Below, one piece after another: positions 29,687 through 36,896 of a stretch of 64,000 bases of DNA. Both the position numbers and the translations under genes were made by a program. The number at the start of each line of letters is the position of its first letter. The first letter of the stretch is position 1. Below the pieces are notes generated by a model, which was not told the origin of the DNA, searched no databases, and was given only the letters and a program-made list of their open reading frames with translations. The DNA lies in NCBI RefSeq assembly GCF_029263665.1, contig NZ_JAJUFQ010000004.1, forward strand, positions 62,001-126,000. The letters run 5' to 3'. The DNA is from Halomonas sp. GTDB taxonomy: Bacteria > Pseudomonadota > Gammaproteobacteria > Pseudomonadales > Halomonadaceae.

Positions 29687-31099
29687 ATGGCCCTCAAGGC
29701 GTCACTGCAGCTGCGTCTTGGCACCCAGCTCACCATGACTCCCCAACTGCAACAGGCCATCGCTCTGTTGCAGCTATCCACTCTGGACCTGCGCCAGGAG
29801 ATCCAGCTGGCCCTGGAGTCCAACCCCATGCTTGAGCTGGAAGATGGTTTTGGCGAGCAACAGGCTCAGGAAACCACAGATGACGACTGGGTCGATGAAA
29901 TTCCTGCAGACCTGGCGACCGATAGCGAATGGGAGGACACCTTTCAGGACCTCGGCATGAGCCCTGCCGGCAGCGGTGAAGCGCCCGACTTCGAGCGCCA
30001 GGCTGATAGCCAGTCACTTCAGGGTCATCTCAGTTGGCAGCTGGCCATGCTCGACATTTCTTCAGCAGAAAACCGCATCGCCGAAAGCCTGATTGACGCT
30101 GTCACCAGCGACGGTTATCTCGACCAGCCACTGGAAGACATCCATGAAGGCCTTCTCGGCCAAGGCTTGGAGCCATTGACCCTGAGCGATGTCGAAGCCG
30201 TTCTCAAGCGCCTGCAACAGTTCGAGCCCACTGGCGTCTTCGCTCGAGATCTGCGCGAGTGCCTGTCTCTGCAACTCGACGCATTGCCCAGGGAAACGCC
30301 CCTGCTCGCCCAGGCAGGACGTCTGGTCCGCCAGTTTCTCGAAGCGCTGGCAGCTGATGATCGCCGTATGCTCAAGCGCCGCCTCAGCCTGGATGACGAC
30401 CAGCTCGACAGCGTCATCAGTCTCATACGCAGCCTCGATCCACGCCCCGGCAGCCAATTCGGTGACAACAGCTCAGATTATGTGATACCTGATCTCATCG
30501 TACGCCATAGCGCCGCTGGCTGGCAGGTAGAGCTCAACCCTGATGCCATGCCGCGACTGCGTATTCAACCCGATTACGCAGCCTTGATTCGCCGTGCCGA
30601 TAAAAGTCAGGACAACCAGTTTCTCAAGGATCATTTACAGGAAGCCCGCTGGCTTCTCAAGAGCCTATCCAGCCGCAATGACACCCTACTCAAGGTGGGT
30701 CGTGAAATCATGGCGCGCCAGATCGACTTTCTGGATCATGGCGAAGAAGCCATGAAACCCCTGATCCTGGCCGACATTGCAGACAAGGTCGAGATGCATG
30801 AGTCCACCATCTCCCGAGTCACGACACAAAAGTTCATCTACACCCCCCGTGGCGTTTTCGAGCTCAAATACTTTTTCTCTAGCCAGGTAGGCAGTGATGG
30901 CGACGCCCATTCCAGCACAGCAATTCGCGCCATGATCAAGAAACTCATCCAGGATGAGCCTCCTCGCAAGCCGCTATCCGACAGCAAGCTGGTCGAACTG
31001 CTTAATGCGACTGGCGTCAACGTGGCCCGACGTACGGTAGCCAAGTACCGTGAGTCGATGCATATTCCCTCATCCAGCGAGAGAAAACGCCTGCGCTGA
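29687..31099 (+). CDS. rpoN: RNA polymerase sigma-54 factor RpoN
   Basis: RpoN directs polymerase to -24/-12 promoters and needs AAA+ activators. The 470-aa protein has the Gln/Leu-rich region I (LQLRLGTQLTMTPQLQQAIALLQLSTLDL), an acidic region II, a core-binding domain and a C-terminal DNA-binding region. That region includes the HTH stretch DKVEMHESTISRVTTQKFI and the RpoN box ARRTVAKYRE (447-456). It is followed by hpf, ptsN, rapZ and ptsO, the conserved nitrogen-PTS neighbourhood. Confidence 0.98.
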   Translation: MALKASLQLRLGTQLTMTPQLQQAIALLQLSTLDLRQEIQLALESNPMLELEDGFGEQQAQETTDDDWVDEIPADLATDSEWEDTFQDLGMSPAGSGEAPDFERQADSQSLQGHLSWQLAMLDISSAENRIAESLIDAVTSDGYLDQPLEDIHEGLLGQGLEPLTLSDVEAVLKRLQQFEPTGVFARDLRECLSLQLDALPRETPLLAQAGRLVRQFLEALAADDRRMLKRRLSLDDDQLDSVISLIRSLDPRPGSQFGDNSSDYVIPDLIVRHSAAGWQVELNPDAMPRLRIQPDYAALIRRADKSQDNQFLKDHLQEARWLLKSLSSRNDTLLKVGREIMARQIDFLDHGEEAMKPLILADIADKVEMHESTISRVTTQKFIYTPRGVFELKYFFSSQVGSDGDAHSSTAIRAMIKKLIQDEPPRKPLSDSKLVELLNATGVNVARRTVAKYRESMHIPSSSERKRLR

Positions 31100-31236
31100 G
31101 ACGCGTCTTGAAGTCGCAAGGACTGCCCACAAACACCCGCTGGCGTTGAATCTGCTTGCTGGACAAGTTGACAAACCACTCAAGTTGCTGAATCACGGGC
31201 TCTCCTGTCAGATTTCAAGCAACTTCGATGAGGGGG

Positions 31237-31264
31237 TTTGCAGGACCCGAAAAAGGGTTACAAT
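31237..31264 (+). promoter_or_regulatory. Candidate sigma-70 promoter of hpf
   Basis: TTTGCA (31237-31242) and TACAAT (31259-31264) are 16 nt apart, 33 nt before the hpf start. This would give hpf-ptsN a transcript independent of rpoN. Confidence 0.5.
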
Positions 31265-31297
31265 CGAGCTACCACATGCAAGAGCAAGGAGCTTGTC

Positions 31298-31606
31298 ATG
31301 CAAGTAAACATCACCGGCCATCACGTTGAACTGACCGACCCCCTGCGTGACTACGTACAAGAGAAGCTCACTCGAGTGGAGCGCCACTATGACAATATCA
31401 CCAACGTCCAGGTGACGTTGTCAGTGGAGAAGGAACGCCAGCAAGCCGCCTGCACGCTTCACGCCGCCGGTGCTGATCTCCATGCTGATGCACAAGATGG
31501 CGATATGTATGCCGCCATCGACGCGCTTGCCGACAAGCTTGATCGTCAGTTGGTCAAGCATAAGGAAAAATCTCAAGCCCGAGCACAGGGCACCGGACTC
31601 CGTTGA
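31298..31606 (+). CDS. hpf: Ribosome hibernation promoting factor HPF (short)
   Basis: HPF binds the 30S decoding region and promotes 100S ribosome dimers in stationary phase. The 102-aa protein has the family core MQVNITGHHVELTDPLRDYV, KLTRVERHYDNITNVQVTLS and GDMYAAIDALADKLDRQLVKHKEK. It lacks the long-form C-terminal domain, so dimerisation would depend on RMF. AAGGAG precedes the ATG by 6 nt. A longer frame from 31238 begins inside the promoter and is rejected. Confidence 0.95.
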   Translation: MQVNITGHHVELTDPLRDYVQEKLTRVERHYDNITNVQVTLSVEKERQQAACTLHAAGADLHADAQDGDMYAAIDALADKLDRQLVKHKEKSQARAQGTGLR

Positions 31607-31618
31607 TCCCCCATCATT

Positions 31619-32104
31619 ATGACATTGGAAGCCATTCTCCCTCCCGAGCGCACTCTCTTCGATGTGCCGGGAGGAAGCAAAAAAAGGGTGCTGGAATTTT
31701 TCAGCACCTTTATTGCGCAAAATACTCCGAGCCTGGACAGCCAGGAAGTCTTTAGCCGACTGATTGGCCGCGAGCGGTTAGGCAGTACAGGTATTGGTAA
31801 TGGCGTGGCCATTCCCCATGCCCGTAACCCTCACTGCAAGACACCAATCTCGGGCTTTCTCAAGCTTTCTGAGCCTATCGACTTTGATGCGATCGATGGT
31901 GAGCCCGTCGATCTGATCTTTGTGCTGTTGGTGCCAGAGGAAGCTGACGATACCCATCTGGCTCTGTTGGGACAGGTCGCAGGAGTCATGAGCGATGCCG
32001 AAACCCGGCAACGCCTGCGCAGTGCCACTTCACAGCGAGAGCTTTACGAATGCCTCCAGGAAGCGATTCGTCAATCCGACGGCCCTTCTTCTCCCAGTGG
32101 CTGA
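31619..32104 (+). CDS. ptsN: Nitrogen PTS protein EIIA-Ntr
   Basis: EIIA-Ntr is the terminal acceptor of the PtsP-NPr-PtsN phosphorelay and regulates potassium uptake, sigma factors and other targets rather than sugar transport. The 161-aa protein has the phosphorylation site GNGVAIPHARNP with His67, preceded by LIGRERLGSTGIGN and followed by LIFVLLVPEEADDTHLALLGQVA. It begins 12 bp after hpf with a weak ribosome-binding site. Its partner NPr is encoded by ptsO 1 kb downstream. Confidence 0.96.
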   Translation: MTLEAILPPERTLFDVPGGSKKRVLEFFSTFIAQNTPSLDSQEVFSRLIGRERLGSTGIGNGVAIPHARNPHCKTPISGFLKLSEPIDFDAIDGEPVDLIFVLLVPEEADDTHLALLGQVAGVMSDAETRQRLRSATSQRELYECLQEAIRQSDGPSSPSG

Positions 32105-32201
32105 GAGCTTCCGCCCCATCCATTATATCGTCCATCCATTACATGCCTCAGCCGCACTCTCCTTCGAGTACTGCGGCTCTCCCCTGACCAGGAGACAGGA
32201 C

Positions 32202-33083
32202 ATGCAACTCGTGATCATCAGTGGCCGCTCTGGCTCGGGCAAGTCTGTTGCTCTGCAGGCCCTCGAAGATCTCGGTTTCTATGCCATCGACAACCTCCCG
32301 GCCATGTTGCTGGGGTCGTTGGTGGCAGAACTGGCCAATAGTGACCTGCGCCGCGTCGCTGTCAGCATCGATGCACGCAATCTGCCAGGAGCGCTCGAAC
32401 GTTTCCCTGAACTGCTCAGCGAGCTCAAGGATGGCAATATCGAGTGTCAGGTGGTTTACCTGACCAGTAACCCTCAGGTATTGCTGGAACGCTTTTCCCA
32501 CACTCGCCGGCGTCATCCGCTAACCCGCTACAGTGACATGACCCTGGCTGAAGCTATTGAATCTGAAGAAAAAGCACTCAGTGGTATGCGAGACCTGACA
32601 GACCTGGTCATCGATACCACCCGCTTGTCCGTGCATGACTTGCGTGCCCAGATTGCCGACCAGGTCGCCGGACAAGATGCAGAACAGCTCAGCCTGACCA
32701 TAGAGTCCTTCGGCTTCAAGCGCGGCGTTCCTCCTGATGCCGACATCGTCTTCGATGCCCGTTGCCTGCCCAATCCCTACTGGGACCCCTGCCTGCGTGA
32801 CGCGACAGGCCAGGACCAGGCTGTCATCGACTTTCTCGAGGGGTTTCCTGTCGTGGATGAGATGTACGATGACATTCTCCACTGGCTGGACAAGTGGCTA
32901 CCGCAATACAAGGCCAGCCACCGCAGCTATCTTACCGTGGCCATCGGCTGTACCGGCGGTCAACATCGCTCGGTCTATCTGGCCGAGCGTATCGCTCAAT
33001 CTCTTGCCGCCAAGCACGACCGTATTCGCCTGCGTCATCGCGAGCTTGTTCAGCAGCGGCGCCTGGTATCAAAGGGAGACTGA
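32202..33083 (+). CDS. rapZ: RNase adaptor / nucleotide-binding protein RapZ
   Basis: RapZ directs RNase E to the GlmZ small RNA in enterobacteria and thereby controls glucosamine-6-phosphate synthase. The 293-aa protein has the Walker A SGRSGSGKSVALQALEDLGF, DNLPAMLLG, the Walker B-like segment and a C-terminal domain with SFGFKRGVPPDADIVFDARCLPNPYW and AIGCTGGQHRSVYLAE. The ATG at 32202 fits the family start; the frame opening at 31995 lies within ptsN. The GlmY/GlmZ RNAs are not visible here. Confidence 0.96.
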   Translation: MQLVIISGRSGSGKSVALQALEDLGFYAIDNLPAMLLGSLVAELANSDLRRVAVSIDARNLPGALERFPELLSELKDGNIECQVVYLTSNPQVLLERFSHTRRRHPLTRYSDMTLAEAIESEEKALSGMRDLTDLVIDTTRLSVHDLRAQIADQVAGQDAEQLSLTIESFGFKRGVPPDADIVFDARCLPNPYWDPCLRDATGQDQAVIDFLEGFPVVDEMYDDILHWLDKWLPQYKASHRSYLTVAIGCTGGQHRSVYLAERIAQSLAAKHDRIRLRHRELVQQRRLVSKGD

Positions 33084-33089
33084 TATACC

Positions 33090-33359
33090 GTGCCACAGCG
33101 ACAGCTCACTCTCATCAACAAGCGTGGCCTTCACGCTAGAGCAGCCACCCGCCTGGTACAGTGCTGTCAGACCTTCCAGTCTCAGATTATTGTTCGCCGT
33201 GACCATATGCAGGGCGATGGCGCCAACATCATGTCGCTATTGATGCTGGCAGCACCCTGCGGCACCGAGCTGATCATTGAAGCCGAAGGCGACGATGCCG
33301 AATCAGCACTTGACGCCATTGAAGCGCTATTCACCGCCCGCTTCGACGAAGAAGACTGA
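33090..33359 (+). CDS. ptsO: Nitrogen PTS phosphocarrier NPr
   Basis: NPr is the HPr-like carrier between PtsP (EI-Ntr) and PtsN. The 89-aa protein begins with GTG and has the active-site segment NKRGLHARAATRLVQ with His15, then GDGANIMSLLMLAAPCGTELIIEAEG around the Ser-46 equivalent. It is 6 bp after rapZ, completing rpoN-hpf-ptsN-rapZ-ptsO. PtsP is not in the window. Confidence 0.96.
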   Translation: MPQRQLTLINKRGLHARAATRLVQCCQTFQSQIIVRRDHMQGDGANIMSLLMLAAPCGTELIIEAEGDDAESALDAIEALFTARFDEED

Positions 33360-33412
33360 CCTCTGGCATCAGCATCCTTTTCAATGCATACGAACTCGAT
33401 GTACAAGAGATA

Positions 33413-33441
33413 TGCTTGAATTAGCGCCAGTCGATTATACT
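33413..33441 (+). promoter_or_regulatory. Candidate sigma-70 promoter of the kinase-like gene
   Basis: TGCTTG (33413-33418) and TATACT (33436-33441) are 17 nt apart. The start near 33448 leaves a leader of about 58 nt before the ATG at 33506, and argues against the earlier in-frame ATG at 33455. Confidence 0.5.
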
Positions 33442-33505
33442 GTGCGTACATTAGATGATCGCTGAGCATCCTGCTCGAGCGTGCGGAGAATATCGATTTC
33501 CCACC

Positions 33506-34030
33506 ATGCAGTTAATCCAGACCGGAAAATACAGTAGCGTCCATTACGATCCCGAGCACGACACCTTCATCAAGACGTTCTCTCCCAACATCACTGATCG
33601 CTGGCGTTACCGGCTCGGCATTCGCCGTTATCCCGGATATAACTTTCGTTATGTGGCCAAGCGCCTGTCTCTGCTTGGCATCCAGGCTCCCGACATTATC
33701 GAGTCCAAGCGTTATCGCCTGGTCACTGCCAATGTGAATGGTGTGCCTCTCAAGCAGGTCATTCAGGATGATCCTGCCCTGCAGCAGCGTTATGTGGACA
33801 TTCTGGTAGCCCTGTATCGTGATCGCATTCACTGCCGGGGCCTGCACACTGACAACTTCCTGGTCAAGAACGGCGAAATCATCGCCATCGACCTGGATGC
33901 CTACAAGGCACCGAGAATCTTTACCTATCCCCGCCAAGAGTTCATCGACTGCCTCAGCCGCTCCCTGAAAGGTAAAGAAGCCTTCTTGTTCCAACGCTTC
34001 CTACAAGCCATCGACGCTCCAGCCCCCTGA
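33506..34030 (+). CDS. LPS-kinase/BUD32-like protein, likely atypical kinase
   Basis: This 174-aa protein has the outline of a small protein-kinase-like fold of the Kdo/WaaP or BUD32 type. A candidate ATP Lys lies in TFIKTF (Lys23), a catalytic-loop-like segment is RIHCRGLHTDNFLV (107-120), and a metal-binding-like IDLDAY has Asp129 and Asp131. Against a typical H-x-D-L-x-x-x-N loop the Asp is replaced by Gly112, while Asn117 is kept. It may therefore be weakly active or a pseudokinase. The substrate is unknown; nearby kds/lpt genes make a role with LPS possible but unproven. An ATG at 33455 is also in frame. Confidence 0.6.
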   Translation: MQLIQTGKYSSVHYDPEHDTFIKTFSPNITDRWRYRLGIRRYPGYNFRYVAKRLSLLGIQAPDIIESKRYRLVTANVNGVPLKQVIQDDPALQQRYVDILVALYRDRIHCRGLHTDNFLVKNGEIIAIDLDAYKAPRIFTYPRQEFIDCLSRSLKGKEAFLFQRFLQAIDAPAP

Positions 34031-34047
34031 CACAGGTTCAGGGGTTT
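34024..34047 (+). terminator. Weak terminator overlapping the kinase-like stop codon
   Basis: CCCCTGA (34024-34030, includes the TGA stop) and TCAGGGG (34038-34044) form a 7-bp stem with a 7-nt loop followed by TTTC. Confidence 0.45.
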
Positions 34048-34100
34048 CGCCGAACCAGATATCGCCCAATAACAGGATGACTCCACTTATTCGCTCATGC

Positions 34101-34133
34101 TGGTAAACTTTCAGTTCGATAACAGGTTTACCA
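34101..34133. promoter_or_regulatory. Candidate BirA (biotin repressor) operator
   Basis: TGGTAAAC (34101-34108) and GTTTACCA (34126-34133) are perfect inverted arms 17 nt apart, ending 16 bp before the bioA start. The arms resemble the TTGTAAAC...GTTTACAA half-sites of the enterobacterial biotin operator. The position over the bioA leader fits biotin-responsive repression. Confidence 0.65.
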
Positions 34134-34149
34134 TTAGCGAGAGTCACCC

Positions 34150-35433
34150 ATGTCTTCACCCGTCTGGCACCCCTACGCCCATCTCAAGCACCAGGCCCCA
34201 GCGCTCAAGGTCGTTGGAGGCCAGGGGACACATTTCACCCTGGAGTCTGGCGAGCGCCTTCTCGACGCCACATGTTCCTGGTGGTGCATGATCCATGGAT
34301 ATGGTCATCCTCGCCTGGTCAAGGCCATTCAGGAACAGGCAGCAACGCTTTGCCATGTAATGCTGGGCGGCCTGACCCATGAGCCCGCCGACCTTCTCGC
34401 CCGAGAACTGGTGCGCATCACCCCGCAGGGGCTCAACCATGTGTTCTACTCGGACAGTGGTTCCGTGGGCATGGAAGTGGCGATGAAGATGGCTGTGCAA
34501 TACCACTTCCTCCGCGGGCGCCCACAAAAGCACCGCATGCTGTCATTGATGAAGGCCTATCATGGCGACACTGCTGGCTGCATGGCGGTATGCGATCCCG
34601 AAGAAGGAATGCACAGCCTGTTTTCAGGCTTCTTGCCTCAGCATTATTTTGCCCCGGCCCCTATTTCTTCCTTTGACGCCGACCAGGCAAGTGTCGATGC
34701 TGACCTGGCCGCCCTGCGCAAGGTACTTGAAGCCCATCACCGGGAAATCGCAGCTTTGCTGATGGAACCTTTGCTACAGGCCGCAGGCGGGTTGAACATG
34801 ACCTCGCCGCTTTACCTGAGGGGAGCCAGGGAGCTCTGCGATGAGTTCGATGTACTGCTGATCTTCGACGAAGTGGCCACTGGGTTCGGTCGCACCGGAC
34901 GTCTCTTTGCTGCCAATCATGCCGATATCTGCCCCGACATCATGGTGCTGTCCAAGGGGCTGACCGGTGGTTACCTCGGCCATGCAGCCACACTGGCCAC
35001 CGACCAGGTGCATGACACATTCATTGGCGACAGTGAATACCATGCCTTCATGCATGGCCCCACCTTCATGGGCAACCCTCTGGCCTGCCGTGTCGCACTG
35101 GAAAGCATCAGGGTCTTCGAAGAAGACCATTACCTTGACCGCATTGCCAGACTCAATGCTGTACTGAAGGCAGAGCTTGAAGGTGATGAGGATCTACGTC
35201 GCCATCCTCGGATCGCCGATGTACGCACTCTCGGCGCCACCGGTGTCATTGAGGTCAAGGATAGTGCAGACCTCAAGGGTGTTGCTGAGCAGGCCAGGGA
35301 GCGCGGCGTCTGGCTACGCTCCTTCGGGCGCTGGCTCTATACCATGCCGGCTTACATCACCAGCGATGACGACATGCGCCGCATCACCGATGCCATGAAA
35401 GCCTCTTTTCTGAATTCCCTGGGCAACCGCTGA
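34150..35433 (+). CDS. bioA: Adenosylmethionine-8-amino-7-oxononanoate aminotransferase BioA
   Basis: BioA makes 7,8-diaminopelargonate from KAPA, using SAM as amino donor, in biotin synthesis. The 427-aa fold-type I PLP enzyme opens VWHPYAHLKHQAP. It has the BioA-like CSWWCMIHGYGHP (which distinguishes BioA from other class III aminotransferases), FYSDSGSVGMEVAMKMA, MKAYHGDTAG, the Asp in LLIFDEVATGFGRTG and the PLP Lys269 in VLSKGLTGGYL. No other bio genes are adjacent. A BirA-like operator precedes it and a large inverted repeat follows. Confidence 0.93.
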   Translation: MSSPVWHPYAHLKHQAPALKVVGGQGTHFTLESGERLLDATCSWWCMIHGYGHPRLVKAIQEQAATLCHVMLGGLTHEPADLLARELVRITPQGLNHVFYSDSGSVGMEVAMKMAVQYHFLRGRPQKHRMLSLMKAYHGDTAGCMAVCDPEEGMHSLFSGFLPQHYFAPAPISSFDADQASVDADLAALRKVLEAHHREIAALLMEPLLQAAGGLNMTSPLYLRGARELCDEFDVLLIFDEVATGFGRTGRLFAANHADICPDIMVLSKGLTGGYLGHAATLATDQVHDTFIGDSEYHAFMHGPTFMGNPLACRVALESIRVFEEDHYLDRIARLNAVLKAELEGDEDLRRHPRIADVRTLGATGVIEVKDSADLKGVAEQARERGVWLRSFGRWLYTMPAYITSDDDMRRITDAMKASFLNSLGNR

Positions 35434-35460
35434 TCCCACAACGGCACAATCGCTGTTCCT

Positions 35461-35512
35461 GAGGCAATCACATATCATGACATCAATACCTGTCATGGTA
35501 TGTGATTACCTC
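35461..35512. repeat. 52-nt near-perfect inverted repeat between bioA and the winged-helix gene
   Basis: The left arm is GAGG-c-AATCACATA-TCATGACA (35461-35482) and the right arm is TGTCATG-g-TATGTGATT-a-CCTC (35491-35512), with an 8-nt loop. Only two positions fail to pair canonically. It ends 18 bp before the next ATG and has no T run. It could be a large operator, an mRNA hairpin controlling the winged-helix gene or a bioA 3' end. Confidence 0.75.
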
Positions 35513-35529
35513 ATCACGATGGAGCATTC

Positions 35530-35838
35530 ATGTCATCTCCCAGCAAGACCCGCACCAGCTTTTATCGTCGTTTGTACGTTGCCCACTTGATCGAACAAGG
35601 CATCGATACCGTACCCTCGTTGATGGCGGCTACCGGCATGCCAAGGCGCACCGCCCAGGATACCCTGACGGCACTGGAAGAGCTGGACATTTGCTGCCGC
35701 TTCATTCCCGAATCCGGACAACGGCATAACGTGGGCCACTACACCGTGGAGAACTGGGGCCCTATCGCCCCAGAATGGGTGTCAGCCAACGCCGAGCACC
35801 TGCGCAAGACACTGGGTTACCCCAGCGTTCGAGACTGA
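35530..35838 (+). CDS. Small winged helix-turn-helix protein
   Basis: This 102-aa protein is probably a DNA-binding regulator. It is predicted to be all one winged-helix domain: helices FYRRLYVAHLIEQG and TVPSLMAATGMPRRTAQDTLTALEEL (the HTH), then a wing-like strand pair ICCRFIPESGQRHNVGHYTVENWG. No ligand-binding domain follows. AGGA-like spacing is weak but GGAGCATTC precedes the ATG. Its stop overlaps the 3' end of the convergent helix-hairpin-helix gene by 22 bp. The 52-nt inverted repeat just upstream is a plausible autoregulatory site. The specific family is not recognised. Confidence 0.75.
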   Translation: MSSPSKTRTSFYRRLYVAHLIEQGIDTVPSLMAATGMPRRTAQDTLTALEELDICCRFIPESGQRHNVGHYTVENWGPIAPEWVSANAEHLRKTLGYPSVRD

Positions 35839-36062
35839 CGAGCGAGCGCAACAGCGCTCTCGATGGCTCCGCGAGCCTGCGGACTGTTGCGCCAGCACGT
35901 AGCGCCCAGCATGGCAGAAATGTCTGCAAGAACCTTCTCGACATCGGATCCCGCCAGGACAGCAAAGCAGTCAATGCCAATCTGTTCCAGGCGCGCCACC
36001 ACCAAAGGGCCAACACCTTTTAACGCCAGCAACTGCTCTCTTTCCACATTACTGAACGCCAT
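35817..36062 (-). CDS. Small helix-hairpin-helix protein
   Basis: This 81-aa protein carries one helix-hairpin-helix motif (LLALKGVGPLVVARLEQIGIDCFAVLAG), typical of non-specific DNA contacts, followed by a helical tail with ISAMLGATCWRNSPQARGAIESAVALARQ. I start it at the ATG at 36062, preceded by GAGGATGGGAG. Its start lies 14 bp inside the end of the GNAT gene upstream, suggesting coupled translation. Its 3' end overlaps the convergent winged-helix gene. The role is unknown. Confidence 0.7.
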   Translation of the reverse strand: MAFSNVEREQLLALKGVGPLVVARLEQIGIDCFAVLAGSDVEKVLADISAMLGATCWRNSPQARGAIESAVALARQSRTLG

Positions 36063-36645
36063 CTCCCATCCTCTGACGATTGTGATGCGCAGAAAATGAA
36101 GCCTCGGAAACCAACAGCCCATAGACAACGTGACTCAAGGCCTGATCATTGACCCACTCGCAGTCCCTCAGCACGCCTTCCTGGCGAAACCCAAGACGCT
36201 CGGGAATGGCACGGCTGCGCTTGTTGTCCTCGGCACAGCGGATTTCCAAGCGATGCACATTCAACTCACTGATGCCCACCTGCAGCAGCGTGCGTACACA
36301 TGCCAGCATGATGCCTTGACCCCAACGATCTCGCCGCAGCCAGTAGCCAATCGACGCCCAACGATGCAGTAAAGAAATACGATTGAAGCCACAGGCACCA
36401 ATCACTTCATTGCCCTCTTTTTCGCTGTCATCGATAATCGCAAAATGCCAGGCAGCCCCCCGCTGATGCTCCTCCTGTGCTCCCTGGATGAAGCTACCGA
36501 TATCCTCCGGTCCTCGCGCTGCTTCCACCCATGGCAGCCATGGGCGCAGATGCTCGCGACTGGCATCCACGGCGAGCCACAGCTCCTGCTGATGTGCTGG
36601 AGACAACGGACGCAACGTGATGGATTCCCTGACCTGCCATACCAT
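36049..36645 (-). CDS. GNAT N-acetyltransferase, RimJ/RimL type
   Basis: This 198-aa protein resembles RimJ/RimL acetyltransferases that modify protein N-termini or small amines. It opens ITLRPLSPAHQQELWLAVDASREHLRPWLPW. The acetyl-CoA region is ASIGYWLRRDRWGQGIMLACVRTLL (the R/Q-x-x-G-x-G/A loop is degenerate as RDRWGQG), then LNVHRLEIRCAEDNKRSRAIPERLGFRQEGVLRD. AGGAGG lies 6 nt before the ATG at 36645, a strong ribosome-binding site. The substrate cannot be told from sequence. Confidence 0.88.
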   Translation of the reverse strand: MVWQVRESITLRPLSPAHQQELWLAVDASREHLRPWLPWVEAARGPEDIGSFIQGAQEEHQRGAAWHFAIIDDSEKEGNEVIGACGFNRISLLHRWASIGYWLRRDRWGQGIMLACVRTLLQVGISELNVHRLEIRCAEDNKRSRAIPERLGFRQEGVLRDCEWVNDQALSHVVYGLLVSEASFSAHHNRQRMGDGVQ

Positions 36646-36774
36646 GCCCAACCTCCTGTCAGACTGACGTATCCTGGCCCAACGCTATCAGGATGACTTC
36701 TTTCTATCTCATGCAAGCCCCATCCGTGCAAGCCTCCTCCATGCACATTCCTGCTGCCCCAACCTCCACGGCAC

Positions 36775-36799
36775 AAAAAAGCCGACCATGACGGTCGGC
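36775..36799 (-). terminator. Intrinsic terminator after the acyl-CoA dehydrogenase gene
   Basis: On the minus strand GCCGACC, a 5-nt loop and GGTCGGC are followed by six T residues (plus 36775-36780). It lies about 82 nt after the stop. Confidence 0.9.
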
Positions 36800-36854
36800 G
36801 AAATGGAAGCCCAGCATTGAGAGAAAAGCTTCCGGGGATCGAGAGAGGTTGGTT

Positions 36855-36896
36855 TAGATCTCAAAACCTAGATTTCAAAGCCTAGATCTCAAAACC
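36855..36896. repeat. Three 14-bp tandem repeats across the acyl-CoA dehydrogenase stop codon
   Basis: TAGATCTCAAAACC (36855-36868), TAGATTTCAAAGCC (36869-36882) and TAGATCTCAAAACC (36883-36896). The outer two are identical and the middle one differs at two bases. In the gene direction the first unit encodes the final GFEI and the start of the TAG stop; the other two are downstream. Confidence 0.92.

Noticed and set aside
35461..35512. Possible terminal repeats or attachment site of a mobile element
   Set aside because: It is a single closed hairpin with no transposase, integrase or flanking direct repeats, and bioA and the neighbouring genes look native.
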